This document shows, piece by piece, positions 43,351-54,178 of a DNA stretch of 64,000 nt. The notes under the pieces were generated by a model. That model saw only the letters and a program-made list of their open reading frames with translations, searched no databases and was not told the DNA's origin. This DNA comes from Methylobacterium frigidaeris (GTDB lineage Bacteria > Pseudomonadota > Alphaproteobacteria > Rhizobiales > Beijerinckiaceae), in NCBI RefSeq assembly GCF_022179185.1, contig NZ_BPQJ01000010.1, positions 62,001 to 126,000 on the forward strand, written 5' to 3'. The position numbers were made by a program, and so were the translations under genes. Position 1 is the first letter of the stretch. Every line of letters begins with the position of its first letter.

Positions 43351-44517
43351 TTGGAGGACTTCATTATCAAAAAAATAGCAAATGCCTGCGCAATTTATTT
43401 AGCGAGCCATTCTTTGGATCGTTTCATGTCATTGACTGACGAGAGCGGCAGCGTCGCGGTCATCATCGCGGTCGCGTTACCGGCCCTCCTGATCGGAGTT
43501 GGTGGAGCGATCGAGGCATCCCGTGCCGTTGCTTATCGGCAGCGCTTGACGAGCGCCGCTGAACTGGCTTGCCTCCAGGCGCAGGCCTATATCAACGCCC
43601 GTAAACCGCAGGACACGAGATCGACCGATACGGCAAAGCTGTATCCGGCCTCCGACATCCAACCGATCGCCGATCGCGTCAAGGTCGCCAAGCAGCTCAA
43701 TGCAAGCGACGCTCTTATCGCCACCAACAACTCAGACATCAATGTCCATGTGTCGGCAACGGGCAAGATGGACGTCATATTCAGTTCAATCCTGAACATG
43801 AAAACGACGAACTTCGCAGTCTCCAGGGATTGCCCGGTCGTATCCGTGACCAGTGCGCTGAGCGCCAGCAACACGCCGCAACTCTTGTTCACCGAATCGT
43901 TTGAGAGACCAAACCATAGCGTACAATACAATAACTGGAGCGTTCTCGGCGGAGTCAAAAATAATAACAGCTGGAATGGCTGGACAACGCAAAATGCCGG
44001 GATCGAAATCAACGGTCAGCGCGAGTTGGCGAGCAACGTCATCCGCTTCGGAGATTTCTTCGCGGAACTGGATAGCGACTGCAATACATCGGCGAATGCG
44101 GGAAACAAGAATTGCCGCTCGAACTCGACAATGTCGCGCACCATGGATCTGACGCCAGGCAACTATCAGGTCAGGTACTGGTACATCGCGCGACAGAGAG
44201 ATCCGAGCCAGCCAGGAAGAGTCATCTGCGGCTCGAAGGATAGCGACGTGTCGTGGTATCAGGTCGACGGACAGACCAATCGCATCGAGGTCTACATCGA
44301 AAAATCCGGCAATTATACCTTTGCTTCCTCTTCCATGGTCGATGTCTGCGTGCAGTCGGATGCGTGGACGGAACGGGTCATCAATTTCGTCGTTCCAGGC
44401 AACCCGACATCGAACGCGGTCGAATATCGGATCAGCTGGAGAGCAGCCGGCAGGGAGGACACTTACGGCGGCTTGATCGACTACTTGCGCATCTGCCGCA
44501 ATTCCTGTCCCAGCTGA
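43351..44517 (+). CDS. TadG-like pseudopilin with a C-terminal DUF642-like beta-sandwich domain
   Basis: A 388-residue protein. Near residues 32-60 is the TadE/TadG signature 'ESGSVAVIIAVALPALLIGV', a single transmembrane helix preceded by a short cytoplasmic tail. The region after about residue 180 looks like a secreted beta-sandwich ('NNNSWNGWTTQNAGIEINGQ', 'FFAELDSDCNTSANAGNKNC', 'MSRTMDLTPGNYQVRYWYIA'), resembling DUF642/lectin-like domains, with six or more Cys for disulfides. The TTG start at 43351 is uncertain; an ATG at 43426 would leave only seven residues before the TadG motif. Base composition is lower in GC than its neighbours. It heads a three-gene cassette. Confidence 0.75.
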   Translation: MEDFIIKKIANACAIYLASHSLDRFMSLTDESGSVAVIIAVALPALLIGVGGAIEASRAVAYRQRLTSAAELACLQAQAYINARKPQDTRSTDTAKLYPASDIQPIADRVKVAKQLNASDALIATNNSDINVHVSATGKMDVIFSSILNMKTTNFAVSRDCPVVSVTSALSASNTPQLLFTESFERPNHSVQYNNWSVLGGVKNNNSWNGWTTQNAGIEINGQRELASNVIRFGDFFAELDSDCNTSANAGNKNCRSNSTMSRTMDLTPGNYQVRYWYIARQRDPSQPGRVICGSKDSDVSWYQVDGQTNRIEVYIEKSGNYTFASSSMVDVCVQSDAWTERVINFVVPGNPTSNAVEYRISWRAAGREDTYGGLIDYLRICRNSCPS

Positions 44518-44525
44518 GGCGCAGG

Positions 44526-44981
44526 ATGATGTCGCGTCATCAACTCCGCATGCTGCTCGAAGGTCAGCACGGGGTCGCCTCGGTCGAGATGGCCTTCCTG
44601 GCCTGGCCGACGATCTTCATGATCATCGGCGCCCTGCAATTCGTCATTGCCCAATACACGCAGATGCTGCTCACGAATGCCTTGTACGACTCGGCCTCCA
44701 CTCCCGAGCTGGAACTTCTGCTTGGCAACGCGGACATGTACAAGTCAACGTTGTGCGGAAAGATCCGCATCATGCCATCGCAATCGTGCAAGTCGCAAAT
44801 CATCGTCGAAATGATGCGACTGTCCGATGCGCCGACCGCGGCAACGAGCATCACCGGCGCGACGTTCAGCGCGGGCTCGGCCAACGACGCCCTGCTGTTG
44901 CGGGCGGCGTTGCCGACTTGGCGCATTCTGCCGCTCATTCCCGCAATCACGGCGCAGTCTTCGGTCGTGTTCCGGCGATGA
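44526..44981 (+). CDS. TadE-like pseudopilin
   Basis: A 151-residue membrane-anchored protein. The N-terminus 'EGQHGVASVEMAFLAWPTIF' has the TadE motif: Gly-x-Ala-x-Val-Glu with the conserved Glu, then a hydrophobic helix through 'MIIGALQFVIAQY'. The rest is a periplasmic domain with two Cys. It starts 8 bp after the upstream TadG-like gene and overlaps the next gene by 4 bp (ATGA). TadE proteins are minor pseudopilins of Flp pili; no prepilin peptidase or TadABC is in the window. Confidence 0.82.
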   Translation: MMSRHQLRMLLEGQHGVASVEMAFLAWPTIFMIIGALQFVIAQYTQMLLTNALYDSASTPELELLLGNADMYKSTLCGKIRIMPSQSCKSQIIVEMMRLSDAPTAATSITGATFSAGSANDALLLRAALPTWRILPLIPAITAQSSVVFRR

Positions 44982-45538
44982 CGGCGACTCATCGCATGCG
45001 GGGATTCCGCCTCGTCGACCGTTTCTGCAGAAGCAGGGACGCAGCGATGGCCGTGGAATTCGCCCTCCTGGCGACGGTCCTTCTGACGTTGTTCGCAGGA
45101 TTGATCGATCTCATCCAGATATCGGCGATCACCCGCGATATCGAACGCTCATCGACGCAGATCGGCACCTTGATCGCCAGCTGCTCCAGATCGAGCGATC
45201 AGAGCTGCACGACCAACACGATGAACACCTACATGGCGAGACAAGCCAATGCCTTGATCAGGTATAGCCAGAACCAGCCAACCGTGAGCATGGCGCAAAT
45301 CAGCGAGAGCAACAACACGCTCAAGATATGTGCCGGCAACATGACGTATCTCGAATCCGACATCCTGGCCAGCGCCCTTGCCCTCATGGCGGACAAGGAC
45401 AACGCCATCGTCGTCGTCATTCAAATCAAATATGCCGCTCTATTTCCGTTGATTTCGCGGTATTTTACAGGCAGCACCGGTTACACCATACGCGGATGGA
45501 CGACGACCGTTCATTCGAGCGGATCGAACGTCTGCTGA
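44978..45538 (+). CDS. TadE-like pseudopilin (second)
   Basis: A 186-residue protein with an N-terminal TadE motif, 'SRDAAMAVEFALLATVLLTL', including the conserved Glu after Val. One transmembrane helix is followed by a periplasmic domain with Cys in 'ASCSRSSDQSCTTNT'. It is translationally coupled to the preceding gene. Together with the two upstream genes it forms a minor-pseudopilin cassette. Confidence 0.82.
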   Translation: MTATHRMRGFRLVDRFCRSRDAAMAVEFALLATVLLTLFAGLIDLIQISAITRDIERSSTQIGTLIASCSRSSDQSCTTNTMNTYMARQANALIRYSQNQPTVSMAQISESNNTLKICAGNMTYLESDILASALALMADKDNAIVVVIQIKYAALFPLISRYFTGSTGYTIRGWTTTVHSSGSNVC

Positions 45539-46104
45539 GGCGGGACCATGCCTGCGTCGATGGCGGCGGCAGAAGAGGGGTGCGCGTCCCCTCGCCCAAC
45601 CGCCCTGCACGTGCCGGCGGAACCGACCCACGTCGCTTCGGGTTGGGAAGCGGAATGAAGTGGTCGTGAAGCGAGCCAATCTGCTGACTCGCAGCCGTGA
45701 CGGCCCGGGCATCGCTGATCCGCGGCTGCGACGACGCCCGGACGCCTCGCGGCGATCACGGGGGTGAGCATGATCCAACAAGGTTTCGCACGTCCCGTCT
45801 CACGAATGATTCTGTCATCCTGGTCGGGTCGCCGCACCGCACCGATTCGCGGCAACGCACACTAGATCATCGTGCATTGCACAAGCCCCGACGTGCGCTG
45901 GCGCACGTCGACCGTGTGGTCACGCGGCTAGAACCTCCGGCACTGGTGTGGGAAGCGGCCACCGTCTTTGGGTGGTAGGCCGAAACTTTTTCTTGCACGG
46001 TGCTGCGCGGTACGGAACTGTACGAGTTCTTCACCGTTACTGGTTCTCAAGCGTGAGTATGCGTACCCCCCACCAGCCACGGGCTCCGCGCCCGGGGGAC
46101 AATC
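45539..46104. other. Intergenic region with nested palindromes
   Basis: A 566-bp gap without a gene I can support. It contains GTGCATTGCAC (45872-45882), an 11-bp palindrome, and a perfect 10-bp inverted repeat CGACGTGCGC / GCGCACGTCG with a 2-base centre (45889-45910). Either could be a regulator site or a transcription terminator for the pseudopilin cassette. Confidence 0.6.
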
Positions 46105-46296
46105 ATGCCCGATTTCGAGTCACGGAACCTCGACGACGCCGAGAGCCTCGCCCGCCTCGCCGAGCTTCTTCACCCCACCAAGGTCGCCCGCACCGAGGCC
46201 AAGGCCCGCGGGCGCCGGCGCGCTGCGGCCGGTTTCCTGCCGACGCAGGGCCCCACCCCCACCGGGCAGACGGTACCGGCCCTGCAGGACGCCTGA
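46105..46296 (+). CDS. Small basic hypothetical protein (63 aa)
   Basis: A short frame beginning 'MPDFESRNLDDAESLARLAE', with an acidic amphipathic helix, then an Arg/Lys/Ala-rich region and a Thr/Pro tail. No family recognised. It is plausible because of the clear charge partition and because it ends 9 bp from the convergent coiled-coil gene. No strong ribosome site is visible. Confidence 0.45.
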   Translation: MPDFESRNLDDAESLARLAELLHPTKVARTEAKARGRRRAAAGFLPTQGPTPTGQTVPALQDA

Positions 46297-46305
46297 GCGC
46301 AACAC

Positions 46306-47199
46306 CTACCAGGCCTGCGCGGTGATCACCCCTTTGCTGGTCACCACGACCCACGTCCTGCCGCGGCGCTCGATCGCCTCGACCCGTCCGGCACCCGGCA
46401 GCGTGTCGCCCGGGCCGACCTCCACGAGGCGTCGGTTGCGATTCTCGATCATCGCCACCCCGTCATAGACGTCGCGCAGCACCCAGCCCTCGATGGTGGC
46501 CGGCTTGGCCGCTGCCGGCTTGTCGGGGAGGCTGCCGGTCAGGGCCGGCTCCGCCGCAATGGGCTTCGGGGTCGCCACGGGCGCCGCCGCAACCGGTGCC
46601 ACGACCGGCGCAGCCGCGACCGGAACTGCCCCCTGACGCTTGTCGAGCTTGTCCATCAGCGCCGCGAGGCGGGCCGCCTGCTCGCGGTCGGCATGGTCCT
46701 GACGCTCCGCCATGGCAGTCAGGCGCTCGGCCAGAGCCGCGACCTTGGCCGTCAGGTCGCCGTCCTGTCGCTGCAGCCGCTCGAGGCGTTCGGAGACTTG
46801 GCCCAGGCGGGCGCCGGCCTCGGCGCGGCCCTTGTCGGCGGAGTCGTGAGCCTGGATCGTGCGGTCGCGCAGGAGCGACAGATCGGTGGCGAGCCGCGCG
46901 GATTCGGCGGTGCCGGCCTCGATCCGGCCGCTGAGCCGCGTCCATTCGGCCTGCGGGATGCCGGTCCCGCCGCCCTGGACGGCTCCCATCAGCGCCACCG
47001 TGGCGCCGCCCGCCAGCGCGCCGACGCAACCGGCACAGAGGAGCCCCGCCAGAGTCGTCGTCTTCAGCTTCGGCCACCCGGACAGGCCTGCAAGCTTGCT
47101 CCTGGTTTGGCTCTTGGCCTGGCCGGGCGCAGCGCCGTCCGGGACAGCCGCCGTACCGGCCGGAGCCGGCGCACCGGCGACGTCGTTCTGATCCACCAT
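46306..47199 (-). CDS. Coiled-coil membrane protein, unknown function
   Basis: A 297-residue protein in three parts. A Pro/Ala/Gly-rich cytoplasmic tail leads to one transmembrane helix ('LAGLLCAGCVGALAGGATVA', about residues 50-70). A long coiled coil follows ('RLGQVSERLERLQRQDGDLT', 'RLTAMAERQDHADREQAARL'). After an Ala/Pro linker comes a compact C-terminal domain ('IEGWVLRDVYDGVAMIENRN' then 'RRLVEVGPGDTLPGAGRVEA'), recalling type II secretion GspC/PilP-like beta-domains. I chose the ATG at 47199; an upstream ATG at 47241 is possible. The role is unknown. Confidence 0.75.
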   Translation of the reverse strand: MVDQNDVAGAPAPAGTAAVPDGAAPGQAKSQTRSKLAGLSGWPKLKTTTLAGLLCAGCVGALAGGATVALMGAVQGGGTGIPQAEWTRLSGRIEAGTAESARLATDLSLLRDRTIQAHDSADKGRAEAGARLGQVSERLERLQRQDGDLTAKVAALAERLTAMAERQDHADREQAARLAALMDKLDKRQGAVPVAAAPVVAPVAAAPVATPKPIAAEPALTGSLPDKPAAAKPATIEGWVLRDVYDGVAMIENRNRRLVEVGPGDTLPGAGRVEAIERRGRTWVVVTSKGVITAQAW

Positions 47200-47232
47200 G
47201 ACCCGAGCTTCCCAGAAATCCAGGAAGAATTG

Positions 47233-47285
47233 GGTAACCATGTTTGCTTAACCGATGGTTACCACGCGCGCACCGCCCGCGTGGT
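47233..47285. promoter_or_regulatory. Nested inverted repeats upstream of the coiled-coil gene
   Basis: GGTAACCA (47233-47240) is exactly inverted as TGGTTACC (47256-47263); inside them TAACC-GAT-GGTTA (47249-47261) forms a second palindrome. Just right of these, ACCACGCG (47261-47268) pairs with CGCGTGGT (47278-47285). The group lies upstream of the minus-strand coiled-coil gene start and may be its operator. The sites resemble no regulator I can name. Confidence 0.55.
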
Positions 47286-47287
47286 CT

Positions 47288-47312
47288 GGCCCGGGCCTCG
47301 ACGGCCCGGGCC
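47288..47312 (+). terminator. Hairpin between the coiled-coil and dioxygenase-like genes
   Basis: GGCCCGGGCC, a 5-base loop, then GGCCCGGGCC, a perfect 10-bp stem. Both neighbouring genes are on the minus strand, and this lies 12 bp after the stop of the dioxygenase-like gene, so it probably terminates that transcript. The T-rich tract (TTCTCTTC) follows on the plus strand only, so termination on the minus strand would rely on the stem. Confidence 0.65.
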
Positions 47313-47323
47313 TTCTCTTCGGC

Positions 47324-48268
47324 TTATGCCAGCACCGGCAGCACCCGCTCGATCTCGGCCCGGTGCGGCTCGAGGAAGGCCGGGAGCTTCAGGGCCTCGC
47401 CCAAGGCCTCCGCCGGCTCGTCGGCGGCGAAGCCGGGCGCGTCGGTGGCGATCTCGAACAGCACGCCGCCGGGCTCGCGGAAATAGACCGAGCGGAAGTA
47501 GTTGCGGTCGCGCTGCTCGGTCACCTGCAGGCCGAGCGCCCCGGCCCGCTCCGCCATCTCGGCTTGCGCCGCGTCGTCGGCGGCCCGGAAGGCGACGTGG
47601 TGGACGGAGCCGCCGCCCGAGCGGCCGGGCAGGAAGTCGCCGACCTCCCGCAGGGTGACGTGGCCGCCGAGCCTGGCCGTGCCGCCGTAGCGGGTGAGTG
47701 AGCCCTCCCGCCCCGTCTCCTCGAACCCGAAGACCTCGGTCAGCACCCGGGCGGTGGGGGCGCTCCCTCGCAGCATCAGGGTCACGCCGTGGAAGCCCCG
47801 CACCGCGTGCTCGGCCGGCACCTCCGATCCGCCCCAGGCCGGCTCGGCCTCGGCGCCGGCAACGCCGACCAGGGCGAGGCGCATCCCGTCAGGATCGCGG
47901 AACGGCAGCACCGTCTCGCCGAAGACCTTGGCGGGCGCCTCGAAGGCGATGCCGGCCGCGACGAGCCGGTGCGTCCAGTAGCCGATCGAGCCCGCGGGCA
48001 CCCGGAACGCCGTCTCCTCGGTCTGCCCGACCCCGACCCGGCCGGGGGCGACGTGCTCCCAGGGGAAGAAGGTCAGGATCGTGCCGGGTGCGCCGTCCGC
48101 GTCGCCGTAATACAGGTGGTAGGTGCCGGGATCGTCGAAGTTGACGGTCTTCTTGACGAGCCGCAGCCCGAGGACGCGGGTGTAGAAGTCGACGTTCCGG
48201 CGCGCCGGCCCCGAGATGGCGGTGACGTGGTGCAGGCCGGCGGAGGCGGGGGTGGTTGTGAGGCTCAT
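47324..48268 (-). CDS. Ring-cleaving dioxygenase-like VOC protein (MhqO-like)
   Basis: A 314-residue protein with two glyoxalase/VOC modules. It begins 'SAGLHHVTAISGPARRNVDF', has 'FFPWEHVAPGRVGVGQTEET', a second half with 'GSVHHVAFRAADDAAQAEMA' and 'VYFREPGGVLFEIATDAPGF'. The His of 'LHHV', the His of 'VHHV' and the Glu of 'LFEIA' fit a 2-His-1-carboxylate metal site. Homologues include hydroquinone-responsive MhqO-type dioxygenases. It is divergent from a LysR gene across 129 bp containing a dyad, suggesting inducer-dependent control, for example by a quinone or aromatic. Confidence 0.9.
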   Translation of the reverse strand: MSLTTTPASAGLHHVTAISGPARRNVDFYTRVLGLRLVKKTVNFDDPGTYHLYYGDADGAPGTILTFFPWEHVAPGRVGVGQTEETAFRVPAGSIGYWTHRLVAAGIAFEAPAKVFGETVLPFRDPDGMRLALVGVAGAEAEPAWGGSEVPAEHAVRGFHGVTLMLRGSAPTARVLTEVFGFEETGREGSLTRYGGTARLGGHVTLREVGDFLPGRSGGGSVHHVAFRAADDAAQAEMAERAGALGLQVTEQRDRNYFRSVYFREPGGVLFEIATDAPGFAADEPAEALGEALKLPAFLEPHRAEIERVLPVLA

Positions 48269-48361
48269 GGCCGAGAACTCCCGGTGGGCGGGCCGACGGG
48301 GGAAGCCGTCGGGATCGCCGCGATGGAGGCAATCTAGGGGTTGCCCCGGCAGCCAGAAATA

Positions 48362-48385
48362 GAAACAATAGAAATCCATCGTTTC
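48362..48385. promoter_or_regulatory. Dyad GAAAC(A/G)AT, candidate LysR operator
   Basis: GAAACAAT (48362-48369) and ATCGTTTC (48378-48385) are inverted repeats with one mismatch, separated by 8 bases, 12 bp upstream of the LysR start in the divergent intergenic region. LysR proteins commonly bind T-N11-A-like interrupted dyads between themselves and their target, so this is the best candidate. Confidence 0.6.
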
Positions 48386-48397
48386 CGGACACGGACC

Positions 48398-49375
48398 ATG
48401 CCGCTGCCCGATTTCGAGGCCTGGGCGATCTTCGCCCGGGTGGCGCAGACCGCCTCGTTCTCCCGCGCTGCCACAGAGCTCGGCCTGTCGAAGGCGACGG
48501 TGTCGAAGGCAGTGAGCCGGCTCGAACGGCGCCTGGGCGCCTCCCTCCTGCACCGCACCTCCCGACGCCTCGCCCTCACCGAGGCCGGGCGCCTCGCCCT
48601 CGACGGCGCCGCCCGCATCCTGGCGGCGGGCGAGGCGGCGGAGGCCGAGGCCCTGGCGCAATCGGCGACGCCCCGGGGCCTGGTGCGCCTCGCCGCCCCG
48701 ATGTCGTTCGGCCTCGCCCACGTGGCGCCGCTCCTGCCCGATTTCCTCGCCGCGCATCCGGAGGTCGCCGTCGACCTGCACCTGAGCGACGCGCAGGTCG
48801 ACCTCGTCGGCGACGGATTCGACATGGGGCTTCGCATCGCGGCGCTCGCCGATTCGAGCCTGCGCCTGCGCCGCCTCTGCGCCGTCGGCCGCTCGCTGGT
48901 GGCCGCCCCCGCCTATCTCGACCGGGCCGGGCGGCCGGAGCACCCGCGCGACCTCGGGGGCCATGCCTGCCTCGGCTACGCCTACCTGCCGAACCCGGAG
49001 CGCTGGCACTTCCACGACGCGACCGGCGCCGAGGCGACCGTGACGCCCGCCGGGCGGCTCAGAGCGAACAACGCCGACGCGCTGACGCCGGCCCTGAGGG
49101 CGGGCCTCGGCCTCGCGGTGCAACCGGACTTCCTGGTCTGGGACGACCTGCACGCCGGGCGGCTCGAGCGGGTGATGCCGGGCTGGTCGCCGCCACCGGT
49201 CGGGCTCAACCTGCTGATGCCGCCGGGCGCGGCCCGTCCGGCCCGGGTCACGGCCCTGGTGGCCTTCCTGGAGCGCCGACTTGCGGCAGCACCTTGGGCG
49301 ACCGGCCCCCGGGTCGCCGAACCCTTGGCGACCGACTCGTTCACCAACCCGGGTTACAGAATGCCAAACCCGTAA
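48398..49375 (+). CDS. LysR-family transcriptional regulator
   Basis: A 325-residue LysR regulator: '[20 protein letters not shown]', '[20 protein letters not shown]', then the effector domain. The ATG at 48398 (MPLPDFEAW) fits the usual start, 12 bp after the dyad. Past residue 295 the tail is unusual for the family, ending '[12 protein letters not shown]'. Divergent from the dioxygenase-like gene, which is its likely target. Confidence 0.92.
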   Translation: MPLPDFEAWAIFARVAQTASFSRAATELGLSKATVSKAVSRLERRLGASLLHRTSRRLALTEAGRLALDGAARILAAGEAAEAEALAQSATPRGLVRLAAPMSFGLAHVAPLLPDFLAAHPEVAVDLHLSDAQVDLVGDGFDMGLRIAALADSSLRLRRLCAVGRSLVAAPAYLDRAGRPEHPRDLGGHACLGYAYLPNPERWHFHDATGAEATVTPAGRLRANNADALTPALRAGLGLAVQPDFLVWDDLHAGRLERVMPGWSPPPVGLNLLMPPGAARPARVTALVAFLERRLAAAPWATGPRVAEPLATDSFTNPGYRMPNP

Positions 49376-49415
49376 CAATGTAGCTTTACAAGACCGTCGG
49401 AATCGCCGAGGGGGC

Positions 49416-49437
49416 GCATACGACCTTCGTCGTATGC
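49416..49437 (+). terminator. Perfect 9-bp hairpin after the LysR gene
   Basis: GCATACGAC, loop CTTC, GTCGTATGC, 41 bp after the LysR stop. Preceded by a G-run and not followed by a T-tract. A plausible transcription terminator, or a palindromic site for the DUF6489 gene downstream. Confidence 0.6.
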
Positions 49438-49582
49438 TCCAGGGCGGTGGCAATGCACGCGGCCGTCCCCGTCTTGTTAGACTAGGTCCTTGATTTCACC
49501 GCATTTTTTGCATCCGGCCCGGTTCCCACACGGGCCAAAAGGTGCTCTAAGCTCGGTGCGGGGGCCGAGAAGGAAGAATGCG

Positions 49583-49852
49583 ATGAAGTTCCGCGTCGAG
49601 GTCGATTGCACCCCGGTCGAGGCACGCCAGTTCGTGGGTCTTCCCAATGTCGAGCCGCTGCAGGCGGCGGTGATGGCCGAGGTCGAGCGGCGCATGATGG
49701 CCGAGATGGACCGTTTCTCGCCCGACGCGATCATGCGCAGCTGGTTCACGGCCTTTCCTCAGGGGGCGGACCAGATGCAGAACATGTTTCTCAAGATGTT
49801 CCAGCAGGGCTTCGGCGCTTCCCCGACCCCGTCGACCAAGTCCGAACCTTGA
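49583..49852 (+). CDS. DUF6489 family protein
   Basis: An 89-residue protein matching DUF6489, a small family of alphaproteobacteria: 'MKFRVEVDCTPVEARQFVGL' followed by 'PNVEPLQAAVMAEVERRMMA' and 'DAIMRSWFTAFPQGADQMQN'. Met-rich amphipathic helices fill the C-terminal half, and an AAGGAAG site precedes the ATG. No function is known. It lies 219 bp upstream of aceE on the same strand but with its own leader. Confidence 0.85.
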   Translation: MKFRVEVDCTPVEARQFVGLPNVEPLQAAVMAEVERRMMAEMDRFSPDAIMRSWFTAFPQGADQMQNMFLKMFQQGFGASPTPSTKSEP

Positions 49853-50071
49853 ACCAAGTCGGAGCCCTGATTTTTTCCGGCCCGGAGACGGTTCCGGGTT
49901 TCCGCACTGCAACGACGCGGAGGATGCGGATGCTCAGAACCCCGATCGCTGCCGGATGAGCTAAACCCTTGTAATACCAGTCGGGTTGCGAAAGCATAGC
50001 GGTGGCACGAAGGATGCTGACGCCTGCGGCAGCTCGACCCGCCGATCGAGTATGACCTTAGGGAGGACAAC

Positions 50072-52729
<2,658 letters not shown>

Positions 52730-52740
52730 GAACCAAGACG

Positions 52741-52784
52741 CGCGAGGCCCCTCTCCCGGATGTCCGGGAGGGGACGGCCTCGCG
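52741..52784 (+). terminator. Strong hairpin between aceE and aceF
   Basis: A 44-bp imperfect palindrome: CGCGAGGCC plus CCTCTCCCGGA on the left, a TG centre, TCCGGGAGGGG plus GGCCTCGCG on the right. It starts 11 bp after the aceE stop. Because aceF continues the operon, it is more likely an attenuator, RNA-processing or mRNA-stability element than a full terminator. The CCTCTCCC core also recalls repeat family A. Confidence 0.6.
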
Positions 52785-52843
52785 CGCGCCGAGCCATCCG
52801 TCTGCGTAAAGTTGCATAAGCGAAGAATTTGGGAGAGTGCGCA

Positions 52844-54154
52844 GTGTCGATCGAGGTCAAGATCCCCGATATCGGTGATTTCAAGGACATCCCGATCATC
52901 GAGATCCTGGTGAAGGAGGGCGACACCATCGGGGCCGAGGACCCGATCGTCTCGCTCGAATCCGACAAGGCGACGATGGAGGTGCCCTCCCCGTCGGCCG
53001 GCGTGATCGAGAAGATCCTGGTCAAGGTCGGCGACAAGGTGAGCGAGGGCAGCGCGGTCCTGCTGCTGAAGGGCGAGGGCGAGGAGAAGGCCCCGGCCGC
53101 AGCCTCCGCCTCGACCCCGAATGGCGGCGCGCCGCCCGCCGCCGACACCGCCGCCCTGATGCCGAAGCAGGAGCCGGATCCGGCCAAGCCCGCCGCTCCC
53201 CCGGTCCCGGCAGCGCCCGCCTCGTCCGCGCCGGACTTCTCGAACGTGCATGCCAGCCCCGCCGTCCGGCGGCTCGCCCGCGAACTCGGCGTCGATCTCA
53301 CCGCCATCAAGGGCAGCGGCGAGAAGGGCCGGATCACCAAGGAGGACGTGAAGGGCTCGCTGGTGCGCTCGGCCGCCCCCGCGGCCCCGGCAGGCGCGGT
53401 CGCCCCGACCGGCGGCATGGGCATCCCGGAGATCCCGGCGGTGGACTTCTCGAAGTTCGGCCCGACCGAGGTGAAGCCGCTGCCGCGGATCAAGAAGATC
53501 TCCGGCCCGCACCTGCACCGCGCCTGGCTCAACGTGCCGCTCGTCACCCATTCGGACGAGTCGGACATCACCGAGACCGACGCCTACCGCAAGGAACTCG
53601 ACACTGCCGGCAAGGACAAGGGCTACCGCGTCACCCTGCTGTCGTTCCTGATCAAGGCCGCGGTCTCGTCGCTACGTCAGCACCCGGAGTTCAATTCGTC
53701 GCTGAACCCCGAGAAGGACGCGTTGATCCTCAAGAAGTACTACAACATCGGCGTCGCCGTCGACACGCCGGACGGCCTCGTCGTCCCGGTGGTCAAGGAT
53801 GCCGACCGCAAGGGCATCGTCGAGATCAGCCAGGAGCTGGGCTCGCTGTCGAAGAAGGCCCGTGACGGCAAGCTCGGCAGCGGCGACATGCAGGGCGCCA
53901 CCTTTACGATCTCGTCGCTGGGCGGCATCGGCGGCACCGGCTTCACGCCCCTCGTCAATGCTCCCGAGGTCGCGATCCTGGGCGTCGTGCGCTCCAAGAT
54001 GGCGCCGGTCTGGAACGGCACCGAGTTCAAGCCGCGCCTGATGCTGCCGCTCTCGGTCTCCTACGACCACCGCGTGATCGACGGCGCGCTCGCGGCGCGC
54101 TTCACCCGCCACCTCGCCCACGTCCTCGAGGACGTCCGGCGCCTCGTCGTCTGA
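52844..54154 (+). CDS. aceF: Dihydrolipoamide acetyltransferase (pyruvate dehydrogenase E2)
   Basis: A 436-residue E2 with one lipoyl domain (residues about 1-78; lipoylated Lys42 in 'SLESDKATMEVPS'), an Ala/Pro linker, a peripheral-subunit-binding domain ('VHASPAVRRLARELGVDLTA' to 'GRITKEDV'), a second linker and the catalytic domain ending 'SVSYDHRVIDGALAARFTRH' (HxxxDG). E. coli AceF has three lipoyl domains. I chose the GTG at 52844, preceded by GGGAGAG. It transfers the acetyl group from E1 to CoA. Confidence 0.95.
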   Translation: MSIEVKIPDIGDFKDIPIIEILVKEGDTIGAEDPIVSLESDKATMEVPSPSAGVIEKILVKVGDKVSEGSAVLLLKGEGEEKAPAAASASTPNGGAPPAADTAALMPKQEPDPAKPAAPPVPAAPASSAPDFSNVHASPAVRRLARELGVDLTAIKGSGEKGRITKEDVKGSLVRSAAPAAPAGAVAPTGGMGIPEIPAVDFSKFGPTEVKPLPRIKKISGPHLHRAWLNVPLVTHSDESDITETDAYRKELDTAGKDKGYRVTLLSFLIKAAVSSLRQHPEFNSSLNPEKDALILKKYYNIGVAVDTPDGLVVPVVKDADRKGIVEISQELGSLSKKARDGKLGSGDMQGATFTISSLGGIGGTGFTPLVNAPEVAILGVVRSKMAPVWNGTEFKPRLMLPLSVSYDHRVIDGALAARFTRHLAHVLEDVRRLVV

Positions 54155-54178
54155 CGAGAGAAAAAGCGAGGCGATCCG

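Noticed and set aside
45697..45978. Possible 93-residue protein after the pseudopilin cassette
   Set aside because: Composition is shadow-like (Arg/His/Thr-rich), it runs through the palindromes at 45872-45910, and there is no ribosome site.
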